DNA of 64,000 nucleotides from Pseudidiomarina atlantica (GTDB taxonomy: Bacteria > Pseudomonadota > Gammaproteobacteria > Enterobacterales > Alteromonadaceae): assembly GCF_000753735.1 (NCBI RefSeq), contig NZ_JPIN01000011.1, forward strand, positions 1 to 64,000, read 5' to 3'. Positions 41,602-50,801 of this stretch are shown one piece after another. Numbering within the stretch: position 1 is the stretch's first letter; each line of letters begins with the position of its first letter. The position numbers and the translations under genes are program-made. The notes under the pieces are model-generated. The model had not been told where the DNA came from, searched no databases, and saw only the letters and a list, made by a program, of their open reading frames with translations.

Positions 41602-44600
41602 ATGCCGATTCGCAGAACAGAAGAAGGTGACAAAATACTGAAGGCTCAATACGAAGCCGACCGTAAAGCAAAAGAGGAAGAAGATAGAGCCAAACAGGAT
41701 CTCTTCGACGAAAATGATGCGTCTTCTGAACCGCGCGAATTCGGCATTCCCAGTACGGCACTCGGTCACGAATTCAGCAAGAATTTGGTTTACGCAAATA
41801 TTGTGTTGAATAGCGCTGAACGGGGTATCAATGCCCTGAAAAACGGCTTGGTTGTCACTAGTTCCGTCGACGATAAGTGCTTATTGTCAGCACTTCTAAG
41901 CTCGTATGCGCTCCTCAGTGCATTGGCTCGGAAATTCAACCGTACCGCGGAGACTATGGTTTTTCCGCAAGCCATCTACCGCAGTCGCAAGTCTTACGAT
42001 AAAGTCATTCCCCTTCGCACATTCGAAGAAGAGGGTACCAAGCACTGGTACGGCGAGGCGATGAAGCGACAAGGTGACGTTCTGGCGGGTTGGCATCTCT
42101 ATGCCAAGAATCATGCTGCCGATTTCGGTCGTTTTTATCCTGGTGCAAATCCCTCTGATGATGAATTTGTGGATGCGTTGTATCAACTATTCCAACATGC
42201 ATCCAAAGCCAAATTAGCGCGACTACTTGATGAGTTTTTCCAACTCAATATGCGCCTTGGCAATAGCGATATTCATGCGCACTGCCAGGGGCTTGAGACT
42301 GCTCTGCGTCAGCGCGTGAAAGGACAGCCAGCGGCGATTCGCGCATTAAGCGCTAGCGAAATGAAGTCATTCCGCCGCTCCAGCAAGAAGTTACGTGATA
42401 TTTTTACTTTCGCTGGCCCTAGTGGCGTAGGCAAAACAGAGCTGGCCAAGGCCTATGCAGAAACGCTGTGCGAAAGCTCGAACTTAGGTTTTGAGTTTCG
42501 TATTTTTAATATGGAGCGTTACAGTGAAGAACGAGCGGCATTAGCGTTATTCGGCGCTGGCTCGCAATACACCGACGCTGGGGTGGGTGAAATAACCCGC
42601 CATGCTGTAGCCTATCCACGCACCGTCTACCTGTTCGATGAAATCGAGAAAGCGCATCACACCGTTATTCAATCGCTGCTAACACTGCTCGATACGGGCG
42701 AAGCCATCGATAGCACCACGCAAGAGCGCGCTGACTTTTCGCAATCCATCGTAATCTTTACCACCAATTTAGGGCAGCGCGAATTTCAACGTAGCCAAGG
42801 CATGGGTGAGCTGAATATTTTCGATGTGCTTGAACATGCAAAATTGCATAACAGCCCTAATGTGGCGCTCACGCCAGAACTGGTGAATCGCCTACGCGCA
42901 GGTACTGCCGTGCGATTTTTCCCGCTACATGCCGAAGCGCTCACGTCAATCGCACAGCTGCATCAAGAGCATTACACGGCGACGGCGAGTGGCTCGATTG
43001 AATTTCAATTTGGTCCCAATATGGCCGCCCTCGCGCTATTTTCCGGCATGCCTAATCCTGTGCCTCGCGCGATTGCGAACACCTTTGATGCCATCATCAC
43101 CCGCGCGCAGAAACAACTCTATGATCGCTTTACCAACCTGCCGCAACAGTTAGATGACATTAAAACCATTACCATTGATGCGGACCCAGCTCTGTTTGCT
43201 GCGGTCAAAGACCGACAATTGCTTGCCTACGTGGGCAACAACAGCGAGCATGCTGAAACCTTAAGCAGCGAGCTGCAACCTAAACAATTTGCAAGTTTTA
43301 CGCCTGCAGCTGTACTAAAAGATCCTATTACTCTGTCCTCTTACGCAGTGATTTGTGTTGATGGTGCGGAGTACGACCAAGATGATTTGGCATTACTCAT
43401 TCGTCGCCTGCGCGATATCTCGATGCAAATTGGTGTGGTCGTTCTGAATCCGAGCAACGAGCAATTGCGTGATGAGTACATTGTTGATCACTGCTGGATG
43501 CACTTTGCCAGCAGTGAGCTCGCCCATAAGGCGGCAGAACTTGCCAACTTAGCTCGAATCGCCGAGAGCTTGCAGTTGGCTGCGCAGAAGCACCTGGCTT
43601 TTCAGTACGATATCGAGCTCAGCGAGCTGACCAAGACTACGGCCAAATTCATTGCCAACGACGCTAAACTCACACCACAGATTTCCGCGCAACGCGCCAG
43701 CGATGGCGTTCCGGGTCTGATGACGCGTCGCCCATCGACGCGCTTGAACGACGTGATTGGGCTGCACCGTGCCAAGCAAGAGTTGCAGCGAGTTATTAGC
43801 TGGCTCGAAGATCCAAGTCAGCTTAAGCGCTACAACTTGCCAATGCCGACGGGAGTCCTGTTATTGGGGCCGCCAGGAACGGGCAAGACGTTATTAGCGC
43901 GCGCCGTTGCCGGTGAGGTCGATTTGCCGTTTATTTCGTTGAATATTGGCGAAATGCTCAGCAGTTTAGTGAACGGTACTGCCACCAACTTACAAAACGC
44001 CTTCGAAGCCGCCCGCGACATTGCACCCTGCGTTCTGTTCATTGATGAAATTGATGCTCTTGCTGGCAAACGTAGCGAAAACGGCCACGCCAGCGATCGC
44101 AGCCACAATGCCGCCGTAAACACCCTACTCACGCTACTCGGCGGTCTGCATAAAGGTGCTGAACCTATTTTCGTGATTGCTGCAACCAACCGTGCGGATT
44201 CGCTTGACCCAGCCATTACCCGCTCGGGTCGACTCGACCACCCGATTTTATGTGACATTCCGAATAGCGAAGATCGTCGCCAGTTCATTCGTTTTTACAT
44301 GAACAAGTACAACTTGAGCTTTACCGACAAAGAAATCAAAGAGCTCGCAACCCTGACCAGCGGCATGAGTGGCGCCGACATGGAGCAGGTCTTTATTACG
44401 ACTTTGTATAACGCCGTCAGTAACTTGCCAGATACAGCTGATGATAAACATCCGGTCGATGCGGACGCGGTACGCGAGGCGATTACCTACATTCGCTATG
44501 GCGCGCCAACCAATATCACCTTGAGCAAAGAAGCCAAATTACAAACCGCCACTCACGAGGCTGGCCATTTGTTGGTGCAAAAACTGCTGCTACCGCATGA

Positions 44601-45066
44601 GCATGTAACCATTGCGACCATTGAGCCCCGTAACCGTGCGCTGGGCTTTATCAGTACCTCGCCCGATGAAAGTCGCCAGCCGCAAACCGCTGATGAAATC
44701 AAAGCTCGCTTGGCGGTACTGATGGCCGGCCGTGAAGCCGAGCAAATGCTTTACGGCAGCGCAGGCATGAACGGCGGTGCTTCGTCTGACTTACAACAAG
44801 CCACCCGCTTGGCAACCTACGCGATTTGCGCACTCGGACTCGATAGCGAATTCGGCTTTATCAGTTACGGCGAGCATTTCGTCAATATGGCCTCGCCAGA
44901 AGAGCGCAAGCTTGCCTCGGAGCGCGTGCGTTTTTGGCTTGACGAAGCCCGCAACCGCGCCCGTGACTTGCTCACCGAACAACGCGAGCGCCTTGAATTT
45001 ATCAGCCAAGAACTGTGTGACAAGGAATCAGTGTACCAGCCCGAAATTGAAGGTTGGTTTGATTAA
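41602..45066 (+). CDS. Soluble dual-AAA+ zinc protease: ClpB-D2-like ATPase fused to FtsH-like ATPase and M41 peptidase
   Basis: 1,154 residues. N-terminal 250 residues: charged helix then an unknown helical domain. First AAA+ module about 250-500: Walker A GPSGVGKT (272-279), Walker B LFDEIEKAHH (near 345), sensor FTTNLGQREF and LTPELVNRL as in ClpB D2. Residues about 570-690 look receiver-like but are unassigned. Second AAA+ about 715-950: VIGLHRAKQEL, Walker A GPPGTGKT (756-763), Walker B LFIDEIDAL (near 814) and arginine-finger region ITRSGRLDHP as in FtsH. M41 peptidase: HEAGH (985-989) with third zinc ligand Asp1063 in GGASSDLQQATRLA. Unlike FtsH it has no membrane helices. First gene of a coupled operon with Toprim, SMC, kleisin and MukE-like genes, 27 bases upstream of the Toprim gene. 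It probably unfolds and degrades a protein linked to the SMC complex; inference. Confidence 0.93.
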   Translation: MPIRRTEEGDKILKAQYEADRKAKEEEDRAKQDLFDENDASSEPREFGIPSTALGHEFSKNLVYANIVLNSAERGINALKNGLVVTSSVDDKCLLSALLSSYALLSALARKFNRTAETMVFPQAIYRSRKSYDKVIPLRTFEEEGTKHWYGEAMKRQGDVLAGWHLYAKNHAADFGRFYPGANPSDDEFVDALYQLFQHASKAKLARLLDEFFQLNMRLGNSDIHAHCQGLETALRQRVKGQPAAIRALSASEMKSFRRSSKKLRDIFTFAGPSGVGKTELAKAYAETLCESSNLGFEFRIFNMERYSEERAALALFGAGSQYTDAGVGEITRHAVAYPRTVYLFDEIEKAHHTVIQSLLTLLDTGEAIDSTTQERADFSQSIVIFTTNLGQREFQRSQGMGELNIFDVLEHAKLHNSPNVALTPELVNRLRAGTAVRFFPLHAEALTSIAQLHQEHYTATASGSIEFQFGPNMAALALFSGMPNPVPRAIANTFDAIITRAQKQLYDRFTNLPQQLDDIKTITIDADPALFAAVKDRQLLAYVGNNSEHAETLSSELQPKQFASFTPAAVLKDPITLSSYAVICVDGAEYDQDDLALLIRRLRDISMQIGVVVLNPSNEQLRDEYIVDHCWMHFASSELAHKAAELANLARIAESLQLAAQKHLAFQYDIELSELTKTTAKFIANDAKLTPQISAQRASDGVPGLMTRRPSTRLNDVIGLHRAKQELQRVISWLEDPSQLKRYNLPMPTGVLLLGPPGTGKTLLARAVAGEVDLPFISLNIGEMLSSLVNGTATNLQNAFEAARDIAPCVLFIDEIDALAGKRSENGHASDRSHNAAVNTLLTLLGGLHKGAEPIFVIAATNRADSLDPAITRSGRLDHPILCDIPNSEDRRQFIRFYMNKYNLSFTDKEIKELATLTSGMSGADMEQVFITTLYNAVSNLPDTADDKHPVDADAVREAITYIRYGAPTNITLSKEAKLQTATHEAGHLLVQKLLLPHEHVTIATIEPRNRALGFISTSPDESRQPQTADEIKARLAVLMAGREAEQMLYGSAGMNGGASSDLQQATRLATYAICALGLDSEFGFISYGEHFVNMASPEERKLASERVRFWLDEARNRARDLLTEQRERLEFISQELCDKESVYQPEIEGWFD

Positions 45067-45093
45067 TGACAGCTCAACAAAGGGACAACGAAC

Positions 45094-45885
45094 ATGGACG
45101 CTCGTCTCAACAATTACCTTGCGAAAATCGCGGCCAACAAGCCGATTGATTTAGCCAAGTTTCGTGAATTTATCGCGTCCTTGGCGCTTGACGTTGGCTA
45201 TTTAGCGAGCGAGATACAAGCGGTCAAACAGGGCCGCTTATATCGCGTGACCTTTATGCCGCCCGAACTCGAGCGCACGCTGCAACAGTTGGCGCAAACG
45301 GACGCGACCAGTCGTACCGGCAAAGCAACTATCAATCGTAGCCACGATGTGGCAGTGTCGGGCTCCATGCTGATCGTGCGCCCTGCCGCTGCGGGGCATC
45401 CACAGGTGGTGGTTTTCGCTAATGACAGAGTTGCGCAGTGCCCTTTTGCCCCGTCGCGCCAAGCGGTCATTGTTGAGAATCTGGAAAACTTTCTCGCATT
45501 CGCTGCGGCAGCAGAATTCTTGCAGCAGCGTTGCGACATTAAGCTAGCTGCTGCTGACTACATTTTCGCCAACGGCAATCAAATCAGTAATCAATTGCAT
45601 CAGGCATTTTTGGCGCGCTACGAGCGGATTGCCATTTGGGTCGATTTTGACTTCGGTGGTTTTAAGATAGCAGCGAATCTAGCCAAGTTGGTGCCCGACA
45701 CTGAACTGCACTTTGTGTTGCCTGACGATATCGAGCAACGTTTGGAACGCATTTCCAAGCTGCAACCAGTCAACCAGCTGTATCAAATTCTTGAAATCGC
45801 CAATCAACATCCTTTTTTACAAGCTGCAGGTCGTCTCATGGCGCGCTTCAATCGCCCGCTAGAGCAGGAGAGTTACCTTGCTTAA
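45094..45885 (+). CDS. JetD/MksG-like Toprim protein
   Basis: 263 residues. A C-terminal Toprim domain carries the catalytic Glu128 in RQAVIVENLENFLAF and the DxD pair Asp184/Asp186 in IAIWVDFDFGGFKIAANL, the pattern of Wadjet JetD and MksG nucleases (VEN and DxDxxG). In those systems the subunit cleaves plasmid DNA held by the SMC complex. It is shorter than typical JetD because the N-terminal arm is only about 110 residues. It overlaps the SMC gene by eight bases, supporting a joint function. Confidence 0.85.
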   Translation: MDARLNNYLAKIAANKPIDLAKFREFIASLALDVGYLASEIQAVKQGRLYRVTFMPPELERTLQQLAQTDATSRTGKATINRSHDVAVSGSMLIVRPAAAGHPQVVVFANDRVAQCPFAPSRQAVIVENLENFLAFAAAAEFLQQRCDIKLAAADYIFANGNQISNQLHQAFLARYERIAIWVDFDFGGFKIAANLAKLVPDTELHFVLPDDIEQRLERISKLQPVNQLYQILEIANQHPFLQAAGRLMARFNRPLEQESYLA

Positions 45886-48778
45886 TCAACATTCCGAACA
45901 CGCGCCAGCCACCAACGAATTGCTGGAACTCAATTACAGCGTCAACAAGCTGATTTGTGTGAATAGCGCCAAACATGGCTATTCCGAAATCCCACTCGAC
46001 CAACATATGGTGCTGTATGGCGGCAATAACCAGGGCAAAACCGTCACGTTAAATATGATGAAGTTGCTGCTGTTTCCGGATACCAACTTCAAAGACTGTT
46101 CAAACAAGTTTGCGTTTCGCAGTAGCAATGGCTCTGAGTTTTCTGCCGTGAAGTCGTACGGCTTCTTCTTCCCGTCCGACCACTCCTACATCATTCTCGA
46201 GGGTGAGAATCCTGAGGGCGTGTACTGCATGATTTTGTATCGCAGTCGCGGACAAGATTGGGGCTTTGGTCGCCTCTTCGTCGCCTGCGATTTCGCCAGT
46301 ATTCGTCATCTGTTTTGGCAAGTTGATGCGCAAGATTTCGCTGCAGACTTGTCCTATGGCGCGATCAAAAAAGGGGTAAAAGAATTGCCCCATGTGCAAG
46401 TCAGCGATGCTGCCGACCTCGCGCAGATGATGTACGCCGGCCACAGCAGCGCCGACCCGAAAATCCGCAAGTTTAGCGTGTTCCCGTTACTCGGCGAGGC
46501 TACTGCTGAATCGATTGAAGCCTTTCGCCGCATCTATCAATTGGCATTTGACACCAGTGCGAGCCATGACAAAACGCTACCGATGGCCATTGCGACACTT
46601 ATCGAGATGCAACGCAGCCGTCCGGAAGAGCGTCTCGACGCCAATCTGCTGCAAATGGCCGAAGAGCATGAACAGCTCGTTGAAAAAGGCAATTGGCTGC
46701 AGCGGCTGAAAAATTGCACGCCGGCGTGGGAAACCTGCATGCGAGCCTTTGTGCAAGCGCAAAGCGATTACGTCAATTACTCGAAACAGCACAATGCGTT
46801 AGATCGGCTGGCGAGCAAACAACGGGCGTCAATGGTTTCAGATAAACAACAAGCACAAGAGCAGTTTGAGCAGGTGCGGCAACAACTCAATAGCCTGAAA
46901 CAGCAAGGCAGAGAGCTGCAACAGGAGCTATTGCGTCGCGAGGGAGGTCGTAAACGCCTGCAATCCCAATGCGACAAATGGCAAGCCGACATTAGCAAAG
47001 CCAAGCAGTTGATGAGTGGCTATGCGAGCATGACCGAGAGCGAGGTCGTGGCGTTATACACCGAGCTACTCGCCGATGCCGACAAAAAGGTTCAGGAATA
47101 CCAGAGCGTTGAGTCGATGCAACAGCGTTTCGCTGATTTACAACGTCAAATCAAAGACTTTAAGAGCGAACGCGAGAGTTTAACGCTGGCTATCGAGCAG
47201 CGGACACCATCGATTGCCGAGCAAGTGACAGCGGATGAAGCCAGCAAGTTGGCGGCAATCAACAGAGACTTGGCGGGCGCGAGCATTGCCCTCAGCGCGT
47301 CGACGCAACGCACGTTTGCCGAGTTTCTCGCGTTATTTACAATGACTGGCAACGCGCTTTCGTTGCAGCAATACGAACTACGCACACTGATAGTGCAGCC
47401 GTTTGACCCGGCACAGACCCGCGCGCAACAGCAACAGCGCAGGCAGCAGCTTGATGAGCGGATTCAAGATAAAGAAGCCGAGATGCGTGAAATCGCCGCT
47501 GCGATGAAGCAAAAAAACATCAGCGAATCGTTAGCCAAAGTTAAAAAAGAGCGCGATGAAACCCAGCGTGAACTGGCCTTGGTACGCGGGTTAGCGACTT
47601 ATACCGAACAGCTGCGTGAGGCGCAGGATGAACTCGCCAGTGATGCGCAAGTTACGCAGCAGTTGCAGGAGCAAATCGCGCACATCACCGCAGAAATGGA
47701 GCCGCTTGAACAGCTGTATAACCGCTGTCACCAACATAAAATAGAGCTGGACAAGCTTGACCAGCAACTGTCGCAATTCCGTGACCGCCTCAAGCGCATG
47801 TTTGATGCGGTGTGTCCACTCGCCTTACTCGAAGAGAATATTCCCGACCTTGAGCTTAATGAGGCCGCGCTGGTAGCAGTAGAGCGTTTACAGCAGCGCT
47901 ATCACGCCAACATGACCGAGTTTAAACATCACTTTGATCAGCTGTTGCGTGATTTACAGCCGCCTGAAATTGAAAATCATGTTTTACGTACACGCATCGA
48001 GGACTTTCAAGGCCCTATCGGACTCTTGCAGCATCAATTTGAGACCTACGAATACGATTACGAACAACATTTGAAAAATATTCGCGCGCACAACCAGTAT
48101 GTGAACAACCAATTGCGTGAGTTGCATGACGCCAAAGATCAAATTCACAGCATGGTCGCGACGCTCAATCAGGAACTCAATCGCAAGACTATTTCAAACT
48201 TATCGGAAATCAGGCTAGAGCTGACGCTGCACCCTACTTTTTTGAAACTGCTCAACACTCTCGACCAACACTCGATTGAAGATGAAACATTGCTTGATGG
48301 TTCGTTTTATCAAGAGATCCGCAATTTTACCGCGAAACACTTTCACAAGCGCTCGCGGCAACTGAAGCTGAAAGACATTATTGAGAAGGTGAGTTACAGC
48401 TATTTGCATGCGAATGCCTCGGCGCGCGTGAAGGAAGGCCAATCAGGTGGCACCACCAGCACCGTAACAGCATTTGTGTTGTCGGTATTGTTGAAGCAAA
48501 TCGTCAAACGCGGCTGCACCATGCGTCTGCCCATTGTGGTTGACGAAATTGGCACCCTTGATAGACGTAATACCGAAGCTGTGGTGAGCCAAATTATTGA
48601 GCATGGCTTTACGCTGTTTTGTGCGACACCGAATTACTCGCCGGTGCTTAATTTGACGGTGGGTCGCTCGCTCGAGCTGGGTATTGTTAAAGTGCGACAA
48701 GTGCAGGTGCATCAGTGCGAAATGCATGTGTTGCCTGAGCACATTAACGTGTTTGGACCGGTCGCCGATGAAGCTTAA
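45878..48778 (+). CDS. SMC/MukB-like condensin ATPase (JetC/MksB-like)
   Basis: 966 residues from a TTG with AGGAG seven bases upstream. Walker A GGNNQGKT (48-55), then long coiled coils (about 280-840, e.g. KQQAQEQFEQVRQQLNSLKQQG) around a small central hinge, then the ABC signature KEGQSGGTTST (near 854) and Walker B PIVVDEIGTLD (near 888). Length and layout match MksB/JetC, not chromosomal Smc. In Wadjet and MksBEFG the motor extrudes DNA loops and recognises small circular DNA. Gene order here is protease-D-C-A-B, with overlaps at every internal joint from D onward. Confidence 0.92.
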   Translation: MLNQHSEHAPATNELLELNYSVNKLICVNSAKHGYSEIPLDQHMVLYGGNNQGKTVTLNMMKLLLFPDTNFKDCSNKFAFRSSNGSEFSAVKSYGFFFPSDHSYIILEGENPEGVYCMILYRSRGQDWGFGRLFVACDFASIRHLFWQVDAQDFAADLSYGAIKKGVKELPHVQVSDAADLAQMMYAGHSSADPKIRKFSVFPLLGEATAESIEAFRRIYQLAFDTSASHDKTLPMAIATLIEMQRSRPEERLDANLLQMAEEHEQLVEKGNWLQRLKNCTPAWETCMRAFVQAQSDYVNYSKQHNALDRLASKQRASMVSDKQQAQEQFEQVRQQLNSLKQQGRELQQELLRREGGRKRLQSQCDKWQADISKAKQLMSGYASMTESEVVALYTELLADADKKVQEYQSVESMQQRFADLQRQIKDFKSERESLTLAIEQRTPSIAEQVTADEASKLAAINRDLAGASIALSASTQRTFAEFLALFTMTGNALSLQQYELRTLIVQPFDPAQTRAQQQQRRQQLDERIQDKEAEMREIAAAMKQKNISESLAKVKKERDETQRELALVRGLATYTEQLREAQDELASDAQVTQQLQEQIAHITAEMEPLEQLYNRCHQHKIELDKLDQQLSQFRDRLKRMFDAVCPLALLEENIPDLELNEAALVAVERLQQRYHANMTEFKHHFDQLLRDLQPPEIENHVLRTRIEDFQGPIGLLQHQFETYEYDYEQHLKNIRAHNQYVNNQLRELHDAKDQIHSMVATLNQELNRKTISNLSEIRLELTLHPTFLKLLNTLDQHSIEDETLLDGSFYQEIRNFTAKHFHKRSRQLKLKDIIEKVSYSYLHANASARVKEGQSGGTTSTVTAFVLSVLLKQIVKRGCTMRLPIVVDEIGTLDRRNTEAVVSQIIEHGFTLFCATPNYSPVLNLTVGRSLELGIVKVRQVQVHQCEMHVLPEHINVFGPVADEA

Positions 48779-50129
48779 CCGCGATGTGTTACTGCAATCG
48801 ATGCTGAAACACCAGCGGGTGTTTCTGCAACTGCTCGACTACATGCAGCAGCATGAGACCGGCTACGAGGTTCCCGAGACGCTTTATTTACAACTCTACG
48901 CAAAACACATTAGTGGCGACGCAGATGAGAATGTAGCCAGCCATCTAGCGCTCGATACGCTCGTTGCTAACGGTGTGGTGGTGCATAACGACCGCACCAC
49001 CGGCATGCTGAGCTTTGAACGCGTGGTCGTAGACCTGTTTCGCTTTATTGACGTGAAGCGCCAGCGTGAGCTGACGCGCGCCGATTTTGAGTCCATGCGT
49101 TCGCAGTTTTACGCTGCGACCTTGCAAGTGCAAGCGAGCCGATTTTTGAGCGAGGATTATCACGAAGCCATGCAGTCCATGCTACAGGTGCTCAGTGAAA
49201 TCCATTCGAAGATTCGGCAGAATGTGGCGGCACTCGAGGCGCAGGCAGACGATGTCGCAGTACGCTATCAACGCATGCAAGAGCCGGGTTCGGCGGAATC
49301 GATGACAGTGCTTTATACGCAAGTTTCGAAACTCTACGACCGTTATGTTTTGCCCTGTTTGGAGTTTATTAACCCGAGCATGCAAATGCAGCAAACGCTG
49401 ACCTATTCCCAATGCTTAGATGCTTTGATGGATTATCACGCGCAGCACGACGCCACCGTCATCGCGCAAAATTTACGCTATCGCCGCATCGCGATTTCGA
49501 GTTATTACAAAGACATCCAACGCGTAAAACAGCGAGTGCAGCATTACTTTCAAATCCTCTCCAGTGACCGCGATAATTACTTGGCCATTGAAGCGGCATT
49601 TCAACTCTTGCAAGAGGAATTGTTGCCGCTACGTCACGGTAAACGGCGTTATCGTTTCTTTGATGCTGCGAGTGAGTTTTTTGCGGGTTTTCGTAGCTTT
49701 ACCGGGATTGCCCATTTACGTCGCGGTGGCGCTGCCCGCATCAATTGGCCGGATCAGCAACAAAGTGGGCGCGTACATGAGTTTTTGCGTTCACGTTCGA
49801 GTGGGGGCGAGAAAGCTGAAGAACCTTTGCTACAGCCCGTCAGTGCTGCGCCAGACCTTGACTTGCTGCGGCAGAAGCAGATTTTCTCTGCGTTGATTTC
49901 ACATCAATGGCCAAGTCAGATGGATGATGTATTTCGCTATTTGGACAGCGTTTTACGTGAGGTGTTTGACGACTATTCACTGGTCGATACGCTCTATGGC
50001 TACGATGCCTTTCTCGCTTTGACCGAGGACCGTGAGATTGTATACACGGGTGCACGCTATCGGTTGACCGACAATCGTTACTATTTTGATTATTTAATCC
50101 CTGCGGTAAAGGAATTAGCCCATGTTTGA
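48768..50129 (+). CDS. Kleisin-like subunit (JetA/MksF/MukF-like)
   Basis: 453 residues from the ATG at 48768, overlapping the SMC stop by 11 bases; the frame upstream to 48684 lies inside the SMC gene. An N-terminal winged-helix region (about 1-95), a long helical middle (about 110-300) and a C-terminal winged-helix-like part (about 360-450) match the kleisin plan. Assignment rests on layout and on its place between the SMC and MukE-like genes more than on a motif. Confidence 0.8.
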   Translation: MKLNRDVLLQSMLKHQRVFLQLLDYMQQHETGYEVPETLYLQLYAKHISGDADENVASHLALDTLVANGVVVHNDRTTGMLSFERVVVDLFRFIDVKRQRELTRADFESMRSQFYAATLQVQASRFLSEDYHEAMQSMLQVLSEIHSKIRQNVAALEAQADDVAVRYQRMQEPGSAESMTVLYTQVSKLYDRYVLPCLEFINPSMQMQQTLTYSQCLDALMDYHAQHDATVIAQNLRYRRIAISSYYKDIQRVKQRVQHYFQILSSDRDNYLAIEAAFQLLQEELLPLRHGKRRYRFFDAASEFFAGFRSFTGIAHLRRGGAARINWPDQQQSGRVHEFLRSRSSGGEKAEEPLLQPVSAAPDLDLLRQKQIFSALISHQWPSQMDDVFRYLDSVLREVFDDYSLVDTLYGYDAFLALTEDREIVYTGARYRLTDNRYYFDYLIPAVKELAHV

Positions 50130-50661
50130 TCGTGAATTCAGCGTCGAGATATTTAAAACACTTACCAATGGCAAATTGATTAATCGCTATGTATTGCAGA
50201 ATAACGGTAGCGAAACCGAAAACCCTTTGTATTCCGAGTTGCTCAGCAATATCGAAACCTACCGTCAGCAATATCAAATGTGTGGCTATGAATTGGTGGA
50301 ACGCGAAGACTTTGTGTTTTTACGTGACGGCGATGTGAGTTATGACGAATTGCCTGCCGACAACGCCATGCGTATTAGTATTCTGCTATTAATTATTGGC
50401 AAATTTATTAACGACCGTGGTTATGTCTTGGGCAAATTGGTGGATGCCAACGGTGGGTTAAGCGATGACGATATTGTCGCTATTGATGAGCTTGAAACCA
50501 CTGTTGAGTTGCTCGAAAAAGGTAATTTCAAAAGTAATTTTGCTACCGCGTTTACGAATTACCTGGTGAATCGCAATATTGTGTTGCGCAAACCGAGCGA
50601 TGGTCGGTATTTACTGTCAGCCGGTGGTCGCGCGTTTTTTGAAGAGTTACGCGCGAAATGA
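50122..50661 (+). CDS. MukE-like kite subunit (JetB/MksE-like)
   Basis: 179 residues, overlapping the kleisin gene by eight bases. Tandem winged-helix pattern: LLSNIETYRQQYQMCGYELVEREDFVFLRDGD, MRISILLLIIGKFINDRGY, FTNYLVNRNIVLRKPSDGRYLLSAGGRAFFEEL. Similar in size and outline to MksE/JetB, which binds the kleisin. Last gene of the operon. A weak TCAGC/GCTGA hairpin follows without a T run, so no terminator is assigned. Confidence 0.8.
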   Translation: MFDREFSVEIFKTLTNGKLINRYVLQNNGSETENPLYSELLSNIETYRQQYQMCGYELVEREDFVFLRDGDVSYDELPADNAMRISILLLIIGKFINDRGYVLGKLVDANGGLSDDDIVAIDELETTVELLEKGNFKSNFATAFTNYLVNRNIVLRKPSDGRYLLSAGGRAFFEELRAK

Positions 50662-50725
50662 TCAGCTTTGGGCTGATGATTATTTGAACATTTTCTTGAC
50701 ATTGTAAACCCTTTATTGTTACCTA

Positions 50726-50780
50726 TTTGTTGTGCGGTTATTTCTTAACCTTTAGTTTTTAGGTTTGGCCGCACCACAAA
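50726..50780. repeat. Inverted repeat upstream of the 50802 gene
   Basis: TTTGTTGTGCGG (50726-50737) pairs with CCGCACCACAAA (50769-50780) with one mismatch and a 31-base loop, 21 bases before the ATG. It could be an operator pair or a leader hairpin. Confidence 0.4.
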
Positions 50781-50801
50781 CACAATTGACAAGGAAATGT
50801 T

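Noticed and set aside
41602-45066. Housekeeping FtsH
   Set aside because: No N-terminal membrane helices, an extra Clp-type AAA+ module, and an operon with SMC-complex genes.
48684-48767. Upstream start for the kleisin-like gene
   Set aside because: The extra 28 residues are Cys-rich read-through of the SMC gene in another frame; 48768 gives a normal start at the gene junction.
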